A stretch of DNA of 64,000 nt from Erinaceus europaeus (taxonomy: Eukaryota; Chordata; Mammalia; Eulipotyphla; Erinaceidae), in contig NC_080172.1 of assembly GCF_950295315.1 (NCBI RefSeq), positions 80,805,118-80,869,117 of the forward strand. Reading direction: 5' to 3'. The position numbers and the translations under genes are program-made. Below, in pieces: positions 1-12,240 of this stretch. The notes under the pieces were generated by a model. It saw nothing but the letters and a program-made list of their open reading frames with translations. It was not told where the DNA came from and ran no database searches. Every line of letters starts with the position of its first letter. Position 1 is the stretch's first letter.

Positions 1-112
1 CGAGGCTGCAACAACTAGGGCAACAAAAAGGGGAAAAAAATGGCCTCCAGAAGCGGTGGATTCATGGTGCAGGCACCGAGCCCAGCAATAACCCTGGAGG
101 AAAAAAAATGGT
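1..112 (+). repeat. SINE (long form), 3' tail only
   Basis: This is the 3' end of a tRNA-derived SINE whose head lies outside the window. It has the family tail (acaactagggcaacaaaaag) followed by the extension that starts with a variant of cctccaggagcagtgg and ends ccctggagg before an A-tract. Confidence 0.8.
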
Positions 113-115
113 ATT

Positions 116-1540
116 GGGAGATTGGTGAGTGAAGACTGATTTGGGAAAGTAATGGCTAAAGCACTTGGTGGCTCACGTATGTAAATTTAAGGACACTGAA
201 CTGAAATGAACAAAGTGTGAAAATCAAACTTTATCTCTGGTTTGATGAGTTGTTTGATCTAAATTATTTGGGTTACTTTTTTAAGCCCAGAAAACACAAG
301 ATCTTTGATTTTTTCAGAGTAATTTTGCTTCTCTAAATAAAGCTCACTAGGAGTATACCAAACTGGGCTCAGTGAGGCACAGTTAAACAAAAAAGTCTGC
401 ATTTTCGTTCACCAGAAATGAAAGTTACCATCTGAAGGGAGGGTTGATGAACTTGATTGAGTTATACACTCAGTTATGAAGGGGGATTGGTGCCTTTGAA
501 CTGTGTATCCAGCTCAGTCAGTCAAAGAAAGAGAAAAGTTATATTGATTCATATCAATAAAGTACTTGGAGTTACTATGTAATCAGTGTGAGGTAAAACA
601 TCCCTTCAATATCATAAGGAGCAAGTAAGTATAGCTAAACCATAGACTTGTATACATACATAGCAGCAATGAGACACCAGGAGAGAGAATAGCATGAGTA
701 ACTCAATGTGTGTTGCTGCATACTGGGAGAAAAACACTATGAAGTTAAAAAAAAAAAAAAAAAAGATGGAGGTCCTACAGTATGCAAGGAGTAGGAGATA
801 AAGTGTGCTTCCCAGAGGAGTAGATGAGATCCTACTGTTTTCTTTTTCTTTATGATTTTATTGGGGAAATAATGACAGTTGTTGACACATTGGTGTAGTC
901 TTTTACCTTTTGATGATAATCGATGTGTACTACTACTCCTGGTGGTACTGAAGATCTTGCTGTTTGAATACTATGACTTTTCAGCCTTCACATTCCAAAC
1001 TGCACATTGAAGATCTTCCCTAAACTTAAAGAGGTCATTGTGCCTTTTAACGCAACTGAATGAATACTGGAAAAAAACTGCACAGATAGTAATCTTCCAG
1101 CCTTAGATAGGAGCCAGAGTCGGCTTTGCAATGCTGCCTGTGGAAAGATCTCATTTGTGAAAATAACCACTCTGTTTTCATATTGCCAGACATCTGCTCT
1201 TGGCTAAGAACAACATGAAAGGGAATTTGTTTTCTGCTAGGGTTCTGTCCTTCTGCAAGGAAGATCTTTTGAAATAATTGACCATCTAGACAGAATGGTC
1301 TACCTTCATATCTGCAAATTAACCTAATTAGGGCCTCCTTCTCGGATTAAAATTTCCACTTAACTCTTGTGGATGTCTAATGACATTCTTATGCTTCACT
1401 TTACATCAGTATCAGCAACTACACATAATAGGATCCAAGGTATTTGGGCATACAGAAATACATGTTGATATATTAAAATAGGGAGCTTCAGATTTAGCAG
1501 GCATAGCACATATAGTTTGCATACATCAGGCGTTTGCTAC
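116..1540. other. Non-repetitive AT-rich sequence, no gene seen
   Basis: No coding frame with codon-like character, no splice-bounded exon candidate and no clear repeat except an A-run near 748-765 and a short L1 3'-end-like piece at about 840-900. The longest open frame (988-1170, minus, 60 codons) is within chance expectation. Confidence 0.6.
840..900 (-). repeat. L1 3'UTR fragment
   Basis: The motif 'tttattggggaaataatg...cagttgttgacacattggt' resembles the antisense L1 3' ends near 9735 and 52550. Short and diverged. Confidence 0.4.
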
Positions 1541-1544
1541 AAAC

Positions 1545-1655
1545 ACCGTTATAATAATTATTTAACGAAGAACCCAAATACAGAGAGATTGAATAATTTG
1601 TCCAGTATTCTTCAACCTGATACTGAAGGTCAAGAATGTTAACATAGAATTGTCC
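1545..1655 (-). repeat. MIR remnant
   Basis: Reverse-oriented similarity to the MIR core: an 'agagattgaataatttgtcc' segment corresponds to the complement of the conserved 'acttgcccaaggtcac' block. Strongly diverged, as expected for this ancient tRNA-derived SINE. Confidence 0.45.
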
Positions 1656-2755
1656 AACCCTAAAACCTAGAGTCTTCCTTTTCCTTCTGATTTCATTAGT
1701 ATCCTGATAGATCTTTCAGATTGTAATAAAGACAAGGCAAGGCACTAGCAAAAGGTTCCTTGAAATACTAAACACTTAAGTTGAAGTTGGGGGATGGTGT
1801 GCAGACATTTCATCAAATGGATCCTCCCTTGAGCACCTCTGCTGAGTATACTTTGTGTTTCAGTGTTTTCTCCTCTGTGACACTGCAATTTCTTTCAGGC
1901 CATGACTTTTAACCTTAATCTTGTTTCTCCATATAGAGAAAGTATTGGTAACAAAGGGAAGGGTTGTGTTAACAGATGCTGTTCTATTTTGAATGCAACA
2001 AAGAATTCCAGATAGAAATATGCTTTGTCATAAGGGGTAAACTACTTACTATATTTCTTAAACATTGCATTTTGTTTTAAAATTCACAAACATAGCATGT
2101 TTTTTAAAAACTATGTATTGCACATGTTCTGACAAGGCATACATTTATTTAAGAAGTCACATCCTATTTAAATAGTAAAGGGTCAGAAAACATTTTCTCT
2201 ATAATTATTTTACATGGTCTGGTCAATGACAGAGTGCTGTGGTTGCTTAATAAATAACAGGTCATACTAATCAGCCCCTCACAAGTCCATTGTGATTTCA
2301 CAGCAGACCCCACACATCAACAGACTGAGTGATGTTGACACTCTGGCTCTGAAAAAGGTAAATATAATTAAGGCTGGACTATAAATTAAGTTTAAGTGTT
2401 CATTTGGGGATGCTAATCAGATTTAGAAACTGACCCCCAAGTAGTCTCAGTGTTATATTTTTCTTTTTAAAAATCTATAGAATTTTATTAAAAGTAAGAA
2501 AAATTGAAACTTCCAAATAAACATGAGGGGGATATTAAGTGGCCTGTCTGCCGATATTAACTGTGAAATTTACTGCAGAAAAAGAGAGCTTGTGCAGAAT
2601 CAGCACTGTATCCAGTTTCCTTTCTTTTCAAAGGAAACAAATACTTGACATATTATAAATAGCATAAAACCAAATTAGAATTTAGACAGACCTACATAAC
2701 CTATTTGTATAAACTTTACTCGGATTGATTAGAGAAGGAGCACTGTGAGTGAAGA
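1656..2755. other. Non-repetitive sequence, no gene seen
   Basis: No repeat or gene recognised. The stretch 2190-2420 has mixed composition and several homeobox-like AT cores (taataaataac, taattaag, ctaatcag); it is listed in the findings only as a possible conserved non-coding block. Confidence 0.55.
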
Positions 2756-2757
2756 AC

Positions 2758-2965
2758 AGTTCCCAGTCCTGGCTCAGTCATAGTCAGTGCAATCTTGAGA
2801 AAGTCTCTTAGCCTTTTGTCTGTCTAATTGACCTCATGTGGGAGAGGAGACAAACAATACTACCCACTGTCTAGGTGGGGGTATCATGAATATCAAACAA
2901 GATGATTCATGTATAGAAAGAGTATGGAACATATCTTAGCCCTATAAAAACTGTATTATTATTAT
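2758..2965 (+). repeat. MIR element
   Basis: The order of blocks matches MIR: 'cctggctcagtcatagtcagtg', 'cttgagaaagtctcttag', 'acctcatgtgggagagg', then 'tatcatgaatatcaaacaagatgattcatgta' corresponding to the 'ttgtgaggattaaatgagttaatacatg' block. Old and diverged. Confidence 0.7.
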
Positions 2966-3940
2966 CCTGAGATAAAGCTGCAAAGGTCTGAGTTGATACA
3001 CTGAAAGCTAAGCTATAAAACACCTTCTTGGTCAGATCAAGGCAATACCTTTTATTGATGACAGCAAAATACACAATCATAAATTGACTTTACACCAACT
3101 GCCCCATTACTCTTTCCTAAGGAACATTCCCTTTCACCCACCCTACCCCAAAAAAATTAAGCTTAAGAAATCTTTTATTGTGACATTTAACTATCAGACT
3201 CTTACTTTACCATCTCACTTCCTTCCATTTTATTGTCCCTGGTAGTAAATTTACTGGCGATGGAAGCGCTGGTAACATGCGGGTTGGATCTTTGAGTTTC
3301 CAGCAGCAATAATTGCCTAACTGCTTGAATGTCAGTAGTGGGCATTCAGAAGAATTCCACTAACTGAAATTTACAAGTTGCCCCCCCTCTTGGTATTCCA
3401 TTAAGAATACTGTAGAGTGAAAGCATGCTCTGAGAAATAGAGGAAAACTGTAAGTTAAGTTTTTCAAGCTCTACCACATACAGCTCTAGGTTCAATAAGG
3501 TAAATAGGTGCAGTGACAAGAGTGTGAGTTCTGAGATTGAAGACCAGTGTTCAATCTTAGCTCATAAACTTACTTGTTGTAATGACTTTGCTTTAAAACA
3601 TTTAATGAATTATTTGGAACTGTAGTTTTCTGTGCGTAAAAAAAAAAAAAACACGGTCATGCATTTATTTATTTAAATACTGAATACTTAGCACTTTGTG
3701 TTTGTTTTGTTACTAATCTATGCTGGGTTCAGATATACCTGTGTGGAATTTACATATACTGGGATAAAAAAAAGATAACAAAACAAAGTAATAAGCTTTT
3801 GCTCACAAAAGTAGTGAGAAAGAATTGTGGAAAGACTGTAACTCTTCTGTAATTATGACATTAAAATAACAAAATGTGGGTAAGTAGAGAAGAACTGAAG
3901 GATATGTTTAGAGGACTATACTTGATATCAATGATAAATA
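2966..3940. other. Non-repetitive sequence with a probable MIR piece
   Basis: Mostly unrecognised sequence. About 3500-3605 has MIR-like order (gagtgtgagttctgagattg, then tcaatcttagctcataaactta, then gtaatgactttg). A-run at 3637-3650. No coding signal. Confidence 0.5.
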
Positions 3941-3945
3941 CTAGT

Positions 3946-4168
3946 GATAGGACTGGGTGGTGGCACACCTAGTTGAGTGCACATGTTACAATGCACAAAG
4001 ACCCAGGTTCAAGTCCCCAGTCCCCACCTCCAGGGGGAAAGCTTTGCAAGCGGTAAAGCAGTGCTGCAGGTGTCTCTCTGCCTCTCTTCTTCTCTAGCTC
4101 CCCTTTTCCTATCACTTTCTGACTGTCTCTATCCAGTAAATAAATGAATATAATAAAAAACCTACTAG
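3946..4168 (+). repeat. SINE (short form)
   Basis: tRNA-derived SINE with head 'gggtggtggcacacctagtt', box-B-like 'ggttcaagtcc', pyrimidine-rich body and 'atccagtaaataaatg' tail. It lacks the acaacaagggcaac tail of the long form, so it is a distinct subfamily. Confidence 0.85.
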
Positions 4169-4295
4169 TGATAATACTACTAATAATTATCATTATTGAT
4201 TAATGCAAACAGTAGACGTGCTTTATATAAATTACATACATCCATATGCTTAGTACACCAATAAATACATTATTGTCTCTCAAAGAGAGATCCAA

Positions 4296-4420
4296 AGGGC
4301 CAGGAGATATATGGAAATTACTCAAAGTCACTGATGATCAGAGAAATGCAAATAAAAGCAGCAATGAAATAACACCTCACTCCTGTCAGAATGTCACGTT
4401 AGAATAAACAGAAACGAGGC
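4296..4420 (+). repeat. L1 ORF2 3' fragment
   Basis: Sense fragment of the L1 ORF2 C-terminal region: 'tcagagaaatgcaaat...caatgaaataacacctcact' encodes the conserved REMQIK..MR.HLTPV segment. It is broken and is split from its 3' part by the next SINE. Confidence 0.75.
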
Positions 4421-4633
4421 AGGCAATGGTGCACCTGGTTAAATGCACACATTGTAGTGCACAAAGACCCAGGTTCAAGCCCTTGGTCCCCACGTGCAGA
4501 GGGAAAGCTTCATGAGTGGTGAATCAGGGCTGCAGGTGTCACTCTGTCTCTTTTATTCTTTATCTCCCTCTCCCCTCTCAATTTTTATCTATCTCTGTCC
4601 AACAATAAATTAAATGTTAAAAAAAGGAAAGAA
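4421..4633 (+). repeat. SINE (short form) inside L1
   Basis: Short-form SINE ('ggcaatggtgcacctggtt', box B 'ggttcaagccc', tail 'tccaacaataaattaaatg') inserted into the L1 3' region; L1 similarity resumes immediately downstream. Confidence 0.85.
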
Positions 4634-4985
4634 TCACCAATTGTTATAGAAGCTATGGACGAAGCAGGATTCTCCTGTACTGATGGTGGAGATGTAAATT
4701 GGTCCAACCTTTGTGGAAAAGTCTGGAGATTCATCAGGATTTAAGAATAAAGTACAGTAAGGGAAACAAGGTGAAACTTGGACTGGGTATGGCATATTGC
4801 ACCAAAGCAAAGGACTAGGGAAAGTGGAAAAGGGACAAGATGAAGTGATATTGGAACCTGATGTACAATGGGGAAGGAGACCCTATGTTAATGGAGTGGG
4901 TATTTCTTAGACACGTGTCAGGGGAGGATTGTGTGTCAGAGACTATACTGTAAATCATTAGCCTCCTTCCTCACAAGTAGTAAAA
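4634..4985 (+). repeat. L1 ORF2 end and 3'UTR
   Basis: Continues the interrupted L1: ORF2-like 'ctgatggtggagatgtaaat', then the 3'UTR motif 'gtgaaacttggactgggtat' and 'gcaccaaagcaaaggac', ending 'ctgtaaatcattagcctcc'. Sense orientation. Confidence 0.75.
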
Positions 4986-5127
4986 AAGAGAAGAAAATGG
5001 ATGCTTCAAGAAGTTAAATGGTTTCCTTATATATAATGAATGATAGTGTTGGAAATATATTTCCAAGTTGTAGTGCTAAACCTTAAGTTTTTTGATGTGC
5101 TAGGCCACACAAATTTGATATCGCTCT

Positions 5128-7020
5128 ACTTCCATATTTTTTATTGTTTTAATAATGATTGATAAGATTGTAGGACAAGAGGTGTACAATTCCACACAAT
5201 TCCCACCACCAGAGTTTTATATCCAATCTCCTCTACTGGAAGTTTCCTTATTCTTTATCTTTCTGGGAATATGGACCCAGTATCACTATGGAGTACGGAA
5301 GGTACTGTACTGTCTTCTGTAATTGCTTCTTTGCTGAACATGGGTATTAACAGGCTTATCCATACTCCCGGTCTTTTTCTATCTTTCCATAGTGGGGTAG
5401 GGCTCTGGAGAGATGGGCTTTCAGGGTACACTGGTGAGGTCATTTGCCCAAGGAAGTCAGGTTGGCGTCATGGTAGCAACTGCAACTTGGTGGCTGAAAA
5501 GCATTGAGATATAAAGAAGAACAAATTGTTTAATAATCAGGAACCTAAAGGTAAGAATATATCAGATGATACTTTTTCCATTCTGGAAAAATCTAGGAAG
5601 TCTATTTTAAGTATATTCCAAGTGGCCTATACTATCATTTTACTAATTTTTGTCTGAGCCTGACAGCTAACATGTGGGTGTGCTAAAGGTATTGTCTGGG
5701 GAGATGGTGTTGCACCAACATAAAAGACTCAGGGGTGGAGAGGGTGGAGGGGGTGGAGGGGATGGGGGCATGGCTTTTAAGTCCTGGTGCATGATGGTGG
5801 AGAAATTAGGCTGGGGGTAACAGTGTTTTGCAGACAACTGAGAAATGTCAGACATGTACCAATAACAGTATCTACTATTGACCATAAGCCATAAGCCATT
5901 AATCCACCAATAAAAATTGTAAGAAAAGATAAAAAAAGTTGCATCGGGGCAGAGAGTTTCTCCCAAATATGGGAAAAGTATATAAATATTGTTAACTGTA
6001 AACCCTGTCAATCTTATCTGGGGCCTATGTCTATTCATATTCAGCAGAGGAGCCTGTGTAACCCTCGTATCCCTGTAAGTCTGGGCTCACATTCCATAGT
6101 CATAGCTAGGAACATTCTAGGCTTCACTCATTTCAGGACCCATCTTCCTCCAGTGGCAGAGTATGTTGACCCAGCCTCCTTTCAGAGAATGGGGCAATCT
6201 TAACCTCTGTTATTCCACATCGAGGGCAACGCGTCCTGTAGAAGCCCACAAGAGGGTTGATGATGATATTGCTGATGGAGATGACCAGTGGTGGTGGAGA
6301 GAAGGATCTGTCAGAGGTCTAGGCCTATCCTATCTATGTGGGAATCCCAGGATCCCCTGACTAGGACTCCAGATGATGGGGTGGGTTGGTAGTGACCAAA
6401 AGGGTCATCATTAAAGTGTGTCCATCTCTGGCCATATCCAGCTTTGTAAACCTTATTTTCTCTGACAGAACTAAGCTTAGAGTTATTGAGGGAAGTGAAA
6501 TAGAAAGTAGGTGAGGAGGGTATCTAGGTCTAAGTAGGAACTGTTTGATTAAGTACTTTATGGTGTCTTTTTAGGTCTTTCTGCTTGCTTGCTGCACTTA
6601 TTGAGTCACTGCAAACTATTGCACACTTATACTTTAAGGTATATATTTTACCCCTAACTTATGCATACAGGAGCACATGTGCCTTATTTCATAGGCCCTG
6701 GTCTAATTTAGTTTCTGTGGCTCTGTTAGGAAGTGCACCACCTGAAATGGAGCTAAGGAGTCCTATGAGCTAGGAAAGGTCTTACCAGAGTAACAGAGTT
6801 GAAGGGTTGATATCTCATGCCTGGCATCTCTGACACAGTCTGAATTGAAACATGCAGAACTGTGATTAGGATTTACCTTACCATGATTTAAGTTATTTAA
6901 ATCTATTTACAAATAACTATATTGTATATACTGACAAGACCAGTTGCTTCTGATCTTCTTGATGTAAGATTATAGGTGACTTAATATTTCTGAAAAAAGT
7001 CATTATTCCATATAATTTTC
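5128..7020 (-). repeat. L1 3'UTR, long type
   Basis: The 3' end on the minus strand begins at the T-rich tract near 5130 and continues 'caagaggtgtacaattcc', 'ccaccaccagag', 'ggacccagtatcactatgg', through to about 7020. It is colinear with the copies at 40757, 54715 and 62870. Apparent open frames inside it are recurrent L1 3'UTR noise. Confidence 0.8.
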
Positions 7021-7029
7021 ATATTTTAT

Positions 7030-7168
7030 TTTCAGACTCAGAAAGAATGGGGATAGATAGATAGACAGACAGACAAACAGACACTACAGCACTGCTCCAT
7101 CATACATGAAGCTTTTCCTGTATCCTGAGGTGCCTGGATTTTGCACATGACCAGGTGCAAAATAAATT
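7030..7168 (-). repeat. SINE (short form), degraded
   Basis: Minus-strand SINE remnant: GATA/GACA-rich tract, 'cactgctccatcatacatgaagctttt' (complement of the family body), and 'tgcacatgaccaggtgc' near the head. Confidence 0.6.
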
Positions 7169-7169
7169 C

Positions 7170-8755
7170 GTATCCCTAACTATTTAGTTTTGTTTGAATC
7201 ACTGTTGTATAACCATGATAAAAAAAGTCTAAGTTTTATGAAAATGTCTGTTGCCTTTACTGCCCATCCCTCTCTACATATATAAAGAAACTTCGACAAT
7301 TCAGGAACTGTGACCCATGAAGAAATTTTATATTGTAATCTAAATGTCGGATTCTCTCTTGGGGTTTTCACGTTCCACAGCAGAAAGTTTATAACTAATA
7401 TATTTTCTTGACAAATAAAATGAAGCAAGTGTATTGTTCTACCTGGAAATCTTTAAATTATCTCTTTAGACTTTCAGCATACAATTTACAAGTGACAGGC
7501 AACATATTTCATTATCTTTATGTTTGAAATAACTTTCAAAGAGAATGGAGAGGGGTGTTTGGCATTATTGTAATCAATTCTGTCAGAAATATTATTGGAT
7601 TTACTTGATTTTGTGAGCACATTCATTTTTCATTGTTACTCTAAATTTCCTCAGATGTTTTACAGGAGGATAACATAAATAGTAAAATATGCTTCAGTAA
7701 GACATCTGTTGAAAAAATAATGAGGATTTCTGTGAAAGGCATTGTATGAGCTGTGATGTCCTTTTTTTTTTTTTTTTTTTTTACAGTAAAATAGCAAGTT
7801 CCAAACTAACAAACTCCATGTTCCTCAAACCTGTAGGATACCATGGTTTCTGATAGTCTGAACAGAAGCTGACTTGACTTGGTTTAGAATGGAAGCATTT
7901 CCTCTAGAAGCACTAAAAAATATTTCATATACAGACCGCAAGAAGTCCTAAGTGTAGACAAGTTTATGAATCTGTCTTTATGAGTACATAACTGAATTAC
8001 TTGCCCCAATTAGGTATTATTGGGTTGAGAGCATTTGTGTGAAGTTCACGTTTCTGTCAATTGCCACCTATGTATTAGATCTTTTTCATGAAAGTTAAGG
8101 TTGAAAGATGTGTAGGACAGGAATTCACATGGTTGGCAGTGCTAGAGGACCAAGTCCAATATCAGGAAAATTCTAACAATGTCTGTTCTTATGTAGAAGA
8201 AAGGAGAATACCTCTTATCTTTAGGCACAATTTAAGACTGGGTCAGAAATGTGCATTTTAAGTGAAATAAACTTAAAATTTAATAATCTTTGTCACGTGT
8301 CCTTAGTTGACTTTTACTCCTTTTAAACTTTTGTTGTTACTTTTCCAAGTAAGCGATTCATTCGGTCTTATACATAGAATCTGAGAGTATCTGGCAGAGA
8401 TCTCTAATATAATTCAGAGGATATATTTTAGCTTTATTTTACACTGAATGTATCTAGATATCCAAGAACCTAACTAAATCATCTAGTGACTTAGCTTTTA
8501 GGTAGCAAAGCAAAGATACTTGCATAAAGTTACTTTTCTTAGAATAGCAAATTCTTGCATTTGGCAGTATTTTTTCCAGAGTCTTGATTTTATTTATTCA
8601 ACTACCATAAGCTCAATTTTGAGTTCCTTGGCTTATAGTATTAGGTGTGACTTGTGTGATTATAATGAAGTGGAAAGTATTTTCAGAATGCCTTTACAAA
8701 AGGTCTTAAAAATTTTAACTTAATATGAAAGAAAGGTGAGTTATTAAAATTGCAT
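7170..8755. other. Non-repetitive AT-rich sequence, no gene seen
   Basis: Apart from a T-run at 7762-7782 nothing is recognised. Short open frames here show no family resemblance. Confidence 0.55.
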
Positions 8756-8756
8756 T

Positions 8757-8942
8757 TTGAAGGGACCAAGGACTGGGGTTCAAAGACTAAGTCCTCATCT
8801 GGTGGAAAGCTTCACAGAGGTTAAAAAGTGCTATAAGAATCTCTTTTTCCTCTCTCTCTCCTCCCTCTCTCCCTTTCCCCTTTCAATTTATCTCTCTCTC
8901 TCTCTTTTATTTTTTACCATATACAATACAATAACTAAAAAA
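8757..8942 (+). repeat. SINE (short form), 5'-degraded
   Basis: Retains 'gggttcaaagactaagtcc', 'ggtggaaagcttcacagag' and the CT-rich body ending in 'tttcaatttatctctctc'. The head is poorly preserved. Confidence 0.7.
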
Positions 8943-8944
8943 TA

Positions 8945-9350
8945 ATCCAAGCCATCAAAAATATTTTGTCACTGTTAACTGTTTTCTTTTTTTTTTACAA
9001 ACCTTTCTTTCTTTTGAGATTATGAAAATATGGGGATTAAAAACAGGATAGTGTTTTTCATGTTTCCATGTTAAAGGCATGGCAAAACATGTATCAGTGA
9101 TCAATGGATGTTTAAAAGTTTGAATAATAGAACTCTCATGAAAATAAACAATTTAATTCCTTTCAAATACACCTAACTATCTAAATTTAGATAACATCCG
9201 GATTACCTTAGAAAGTTTCCCCAAAGATACATTTGCATAATTAACAGACTTTAAAGTTAGAATGTCTGGTATGGAATGGATTACTTCAAAACACCTGAAA
9301 AATCATTAGTTCTGTAACTTTTACTGTAAAATTGGCCAAATAAGTAAGTA
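8945..9350. other. Non-repetitive sequence
   Basis: AT-rich, no repeat or gene recognised. Confidence 0.5.
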
Positions 9351-9356
9351 CAGGTT

Positions 9357-9624
9357 TTTAAAAAATATTTATTCCCTTTTGTTGTCCTTGTTGTTTTACT
9401 GTTGTCATTGATGTCATCGTTGTTGTATAGGACAGAGAGAAATGGAGAGAGTTTGGGAAGACAGAGAGGGGGAGAGAAAGATAGACACCTGTAGATCTGC
9501 TTCACCACTTGTGAAGTGACTCCCCTGCAGGTGGAGAGCTGGGGGCTTGAACTGGGATCCTTAAGCCAGTCCTTACGCTTTGTGCCACCTGTACTTAACC
9601 CGCTGTGCTACTGCCCGAGTCCTA
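9357..9624 (-). repeat. SINE (long form)
   Basis: Reads on the plus strand from the tail 'ttattcccttttgttgtcc' through 'ggacagagagaaatggagag', 'gacacctgtagatctgcttc' and 'cttaacccgctgtgctactgc' (complement of box A). Followed by a T-run at 9630-9650. Confidence 0.9.
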
Positions 9625-9734
9625 AGTACAGTTTTTTTTTTTTTTTTTTTTAGAAGATTTTTCTGGGATTCAATGCCTACGTAACTACTCTACCGTTCTT
9701 GGTGACCATATTTTTCTTTTTCTTTTCCACTTTG

Positions 9735-9950
9735 TTAGGGAGTTAATGGTTTAAAATGCAGTTGTTGACACATAGGTACAACTTCTCATCTCCCCATGAT
9801 AGGTGTCTGCAAGACACTCTCTCCCACTACCTAGCTCCTTTAACAGCATCATGCACTGGGATTCCAGAGTACCTCCCTCCCACCCCTTCTCTTTTCCCCC
9901 AGATTCCTTTGAAACTTGGACAGGGTGTGAGTGTATTGTACCAAATCAAA
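9735..9950 (-). repeat. L1 3'UTR with inverted internal part
   Basis: Positions 9735-9885 are antisense L1 3' end ('atgataggtgtctgcaagac' is the complement of the recurrent gtgttttgcagacacctatc block). From about 9888 the sequence is in sense orientation ('tttgaaacttggacagg...accaaatcaaagg'), so the two parts lie head to head, as after twin priming. Confidence 0.55.
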
Positions 9951-9951
9951 G

Positions 9952-10135
9952 GATTATTTATTTTTCTGATAAAGATTGAGAGAAATAGAGAGGGAGAGAA
10001 AAAGTGAAATGTCTGCAGTGCTACCTCACTGCTTATGAAAATTTTCCACTGCAAGTGAGGGCTAGGGCTTGAACCCAGGTTCTTGCACATAGTAATGTGT
10101 GTGCTCTACTAGGCATGCCATTACCCAACCCCTAA
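9952..10135 (-). repeat. SINE (short form)
   Basis: Complementary orientation: 'gagagaaatagagagggagag', 'cctcactgcttatgaaaatt', 'ggcttgaacccaggttc' (box-B complement), 'gtgtgctctactaggcatgcc'. Confidence 0.75.
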
Positions 10136-10140
10136 GTAAA

Positions 10141-10492
10141 GATTTTTTTTTCTTCCAGGGTTATTGCTGGGCTTGGTGCCTGCACCATGAATCCACCACT
10201 CCTGCAGGCCATTTCCCCCCCTTTTTGTTGCCCTTGTTGTTGTAGCCTCATTGTGGTTATTATTATTGCCATTGTGGATGCTGTTCGATGTTGAATAGGA
10301 CAGAGAGAAATGGAAAGAGGAGGGGAAGACAGAGAGGGGGAGAGAAAGACAGACACCTGCAGACCTGCTTCACCACCTGTGAAGCGACTTCCCTGCAGGT
10401 GGGGAGCCGGGGGCTCGAACTGGGTGCCTTACGCCGGTCCCTGCACTTTGTGCCACATGCGCTTAACCCGCTGCACCACCGCCCGACCCCCT
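10141..10492 (-). repeat. SINE (long form) with 3' extension
   Basis: Near full length. It carries the tail extension (starting 'ccagggttattgctggg', ending 'ccactcctgcaggcc' on the plus strand), then 'cctttttgttgcccttgttg', the GA-rich body, 'ggctcgaactgggtgcc' and the head 'cttaacccgctgcaccaccg'. Confidence 0.9.
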
Positions 10493-10494
10493 AG

Positions 10495-11160
10495 TAAAGA
10501 TTTTTGTATAGCTTCAGACTAGAAACATTTTGAGTGATACAGTTAGATTTTCCTCTCATGGGGTTGGTAGACTGACAGAGGAGGGTAAGGTTTAAAAGAT
10601 CCTGGTCATGCATGTAAGATATTGGGTTGTTAGAAAAGTCATGATGTATATCTTTGTTATTTTCTATGCACAGATTCATCATGCCTTTTCTGAAAATCCA
10701 GAAGTTCACCTGTGAGAATGTCTGCTCTTCACAATAGGAACAGTTCCTGGTACACCACATGGAAGTGTTGTGGCAGGCACTGGAGGAGACTGGTATTGTG
10801 GTCACTTTCCCTCTATGTGTGTGTCTCTCAATCTGAAAAAGTTAGACTAGAATGATGAAGCCTTGATCATAAAAATAAAATTAATGTATTTAAACTGCCC
10901 AGAGGACATTCTATGAACGAGGAACTGTTTCTAGTAGCAAATAAGGCTTCAAAGATCAAGATTTAAAATAAAAATTGCCGGAGAATGCATGCTGGAAAAT
11001 ATACAGTAATTCATTTAGTCCAGCACTATATCCCAAAGGCAATGGTGGTCAAAGTATATATTGCATATTTGACTATATTACCTAAATTTTTGTAACTAGA
11101 CTCTGGTGTTTATGACACTCACACAGTGACAGTAAGCTGATGATGCATTAGTAAGTATTT
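10495..11160. other. Non-repetitive sequence, no gene seen
   Basis: A 104-codon open frame lies at 10491-10805 on the minus strand. It starts just inside the SINE, has no recognisable domain and no codon bias suggestive of coding, so I do not call it a gene. Confidence 0.5.
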
Positions 11161-11164
11161 CTTT

Positions 11165-11295
11165 AAGGGTCAGGGTAGATAGCATTATGGTTATACAAAG
11201 AGACTCTTATCACTGAAGCTCCAAGTCCCATATTCAATCCTCCAAATAAACATAAATCAGAACTAAGGAGTACTCTGGTAAAAAAATAAATATCC
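11165..11295 (+). repeat. SINE of a second tRNA-like type
   Basis: Head 'gggtagatagcattatggtt', then 'tacaaagagactctt', 'gctccaagtcccatattcaatcc' and 'gtactctggtaaaaaaataaa'. The same type occurs at 60668-60780 ('gagatagcatagtggttatg'). The head differs from the dominant SINE. Confidence 0.7.
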
Positions 11296-11436
11296 ATTGT
11301 TAAGTGTGCATGACTACAATGTGATGATGGAGTGTGGAAGGCTTCACAGAAGAGGTGAAATTTGAGCTAGAATTCTAAAAATGTTGATTAGTGAAAGTAC
11401 AGGAGATACAGTGCAGAAAGCAAGAGGAAAGGAGTC

Positions 11437-11622
11437 AAATGGGGGTGGGGCTGTGGCACACCTGGTTAAGCTCACATGTTACCATTACAAGGACCAGGGT
11501 TCAAGCCTCCACTGCCAAGGGGGAGACTTCACAAGTGGTGAAACAGGTCTGCTGGTGATCTTTCCCGCTCTGTCTCCCTCCCCTCTCAATTTTTCTCTGT
11601 TCCATTAAAAAAAAAAAAAAGG
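11437..11622 (+). repeat. SINE (short form)
   Basis: 'ggggctgtggcacacctggtt', 'gttaccattacaaggacc', box B 'ggttcaagcct', body and A-tail 'aaaaaaaaaaaaaagg'. Confidence 0.85.
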
Positions 11623-11689
11623 AAAAGAGCAGTGAAAATCCATGTGCTGACACCAAGTCTCAGCTATAATCTTAGTGGCAATTTGGAGA

Positions 11690-11832
11690 GAAAGGAAGGA
11701 AGGTGGAAGGAAGGGAGGGAGGAAGGAAAAAAGTGAGTCCTTATAGAATCCTTAAAAAGAAAGAAGGAAAGAAAAGAAAAAAAACAAGAATCTACAGAAT
11801 CTTAAAAAAGAAAGAAAGAAGAAAAATAAAGG
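11690..11832 (+). repeat. GA-rich simple repeat
   Basis: Irregular (GGAA)n and (GAAA)n tracts, probably derived from SINE or poly-A tails. Confidence 0.8.
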
Positions 11833-12240
11833 GACCACATGTTCATAAGCATGAGGACTTCTAGAAGACAATGAAAATCAGTGGAGATCAATGTGATTGA
11901 AAAATGATTTTCCCAGCAATGATAATTCAACCTTGTTTTTACTGTCTGAAATACAAATTTGCATTCAAATGTATGAGGTCTCTAGCTTGCTGTAAATCTG
12001 TATTTCTGTTCATCAGGCATTTATCCATCTCTCTCTTCCCCCCCCTCCCCTTTAGAAATCAAGGGTGATAATACACAGTGCAGAGGAAGAGAATCTGGTG
12101 CCTTGTGCACCCCTGCTGTGGTGCAGCATGGTCTAATGACCAAAGACAGAGGATCCTATTTCTAGGATTAGTCAAAAAGGATTGAGCACATGTCTGTAGA
12201 CTCTTCCCTCAATATTATATTTTAGACGGTTCAGTCAGAG
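11833..12240. other. Non-repetitive sequence
   Basis: No gene or repeat recognised, apart from a C-rich run at about 12042-12052. Confidence 0.5.

Noticed and set aside
5667..6038. 123-codon frame, minus strand
   Set aside because: Located in an old L1 3'UTR with a (GGA)n-like tract giving Pro/Ser runs; no coding features.
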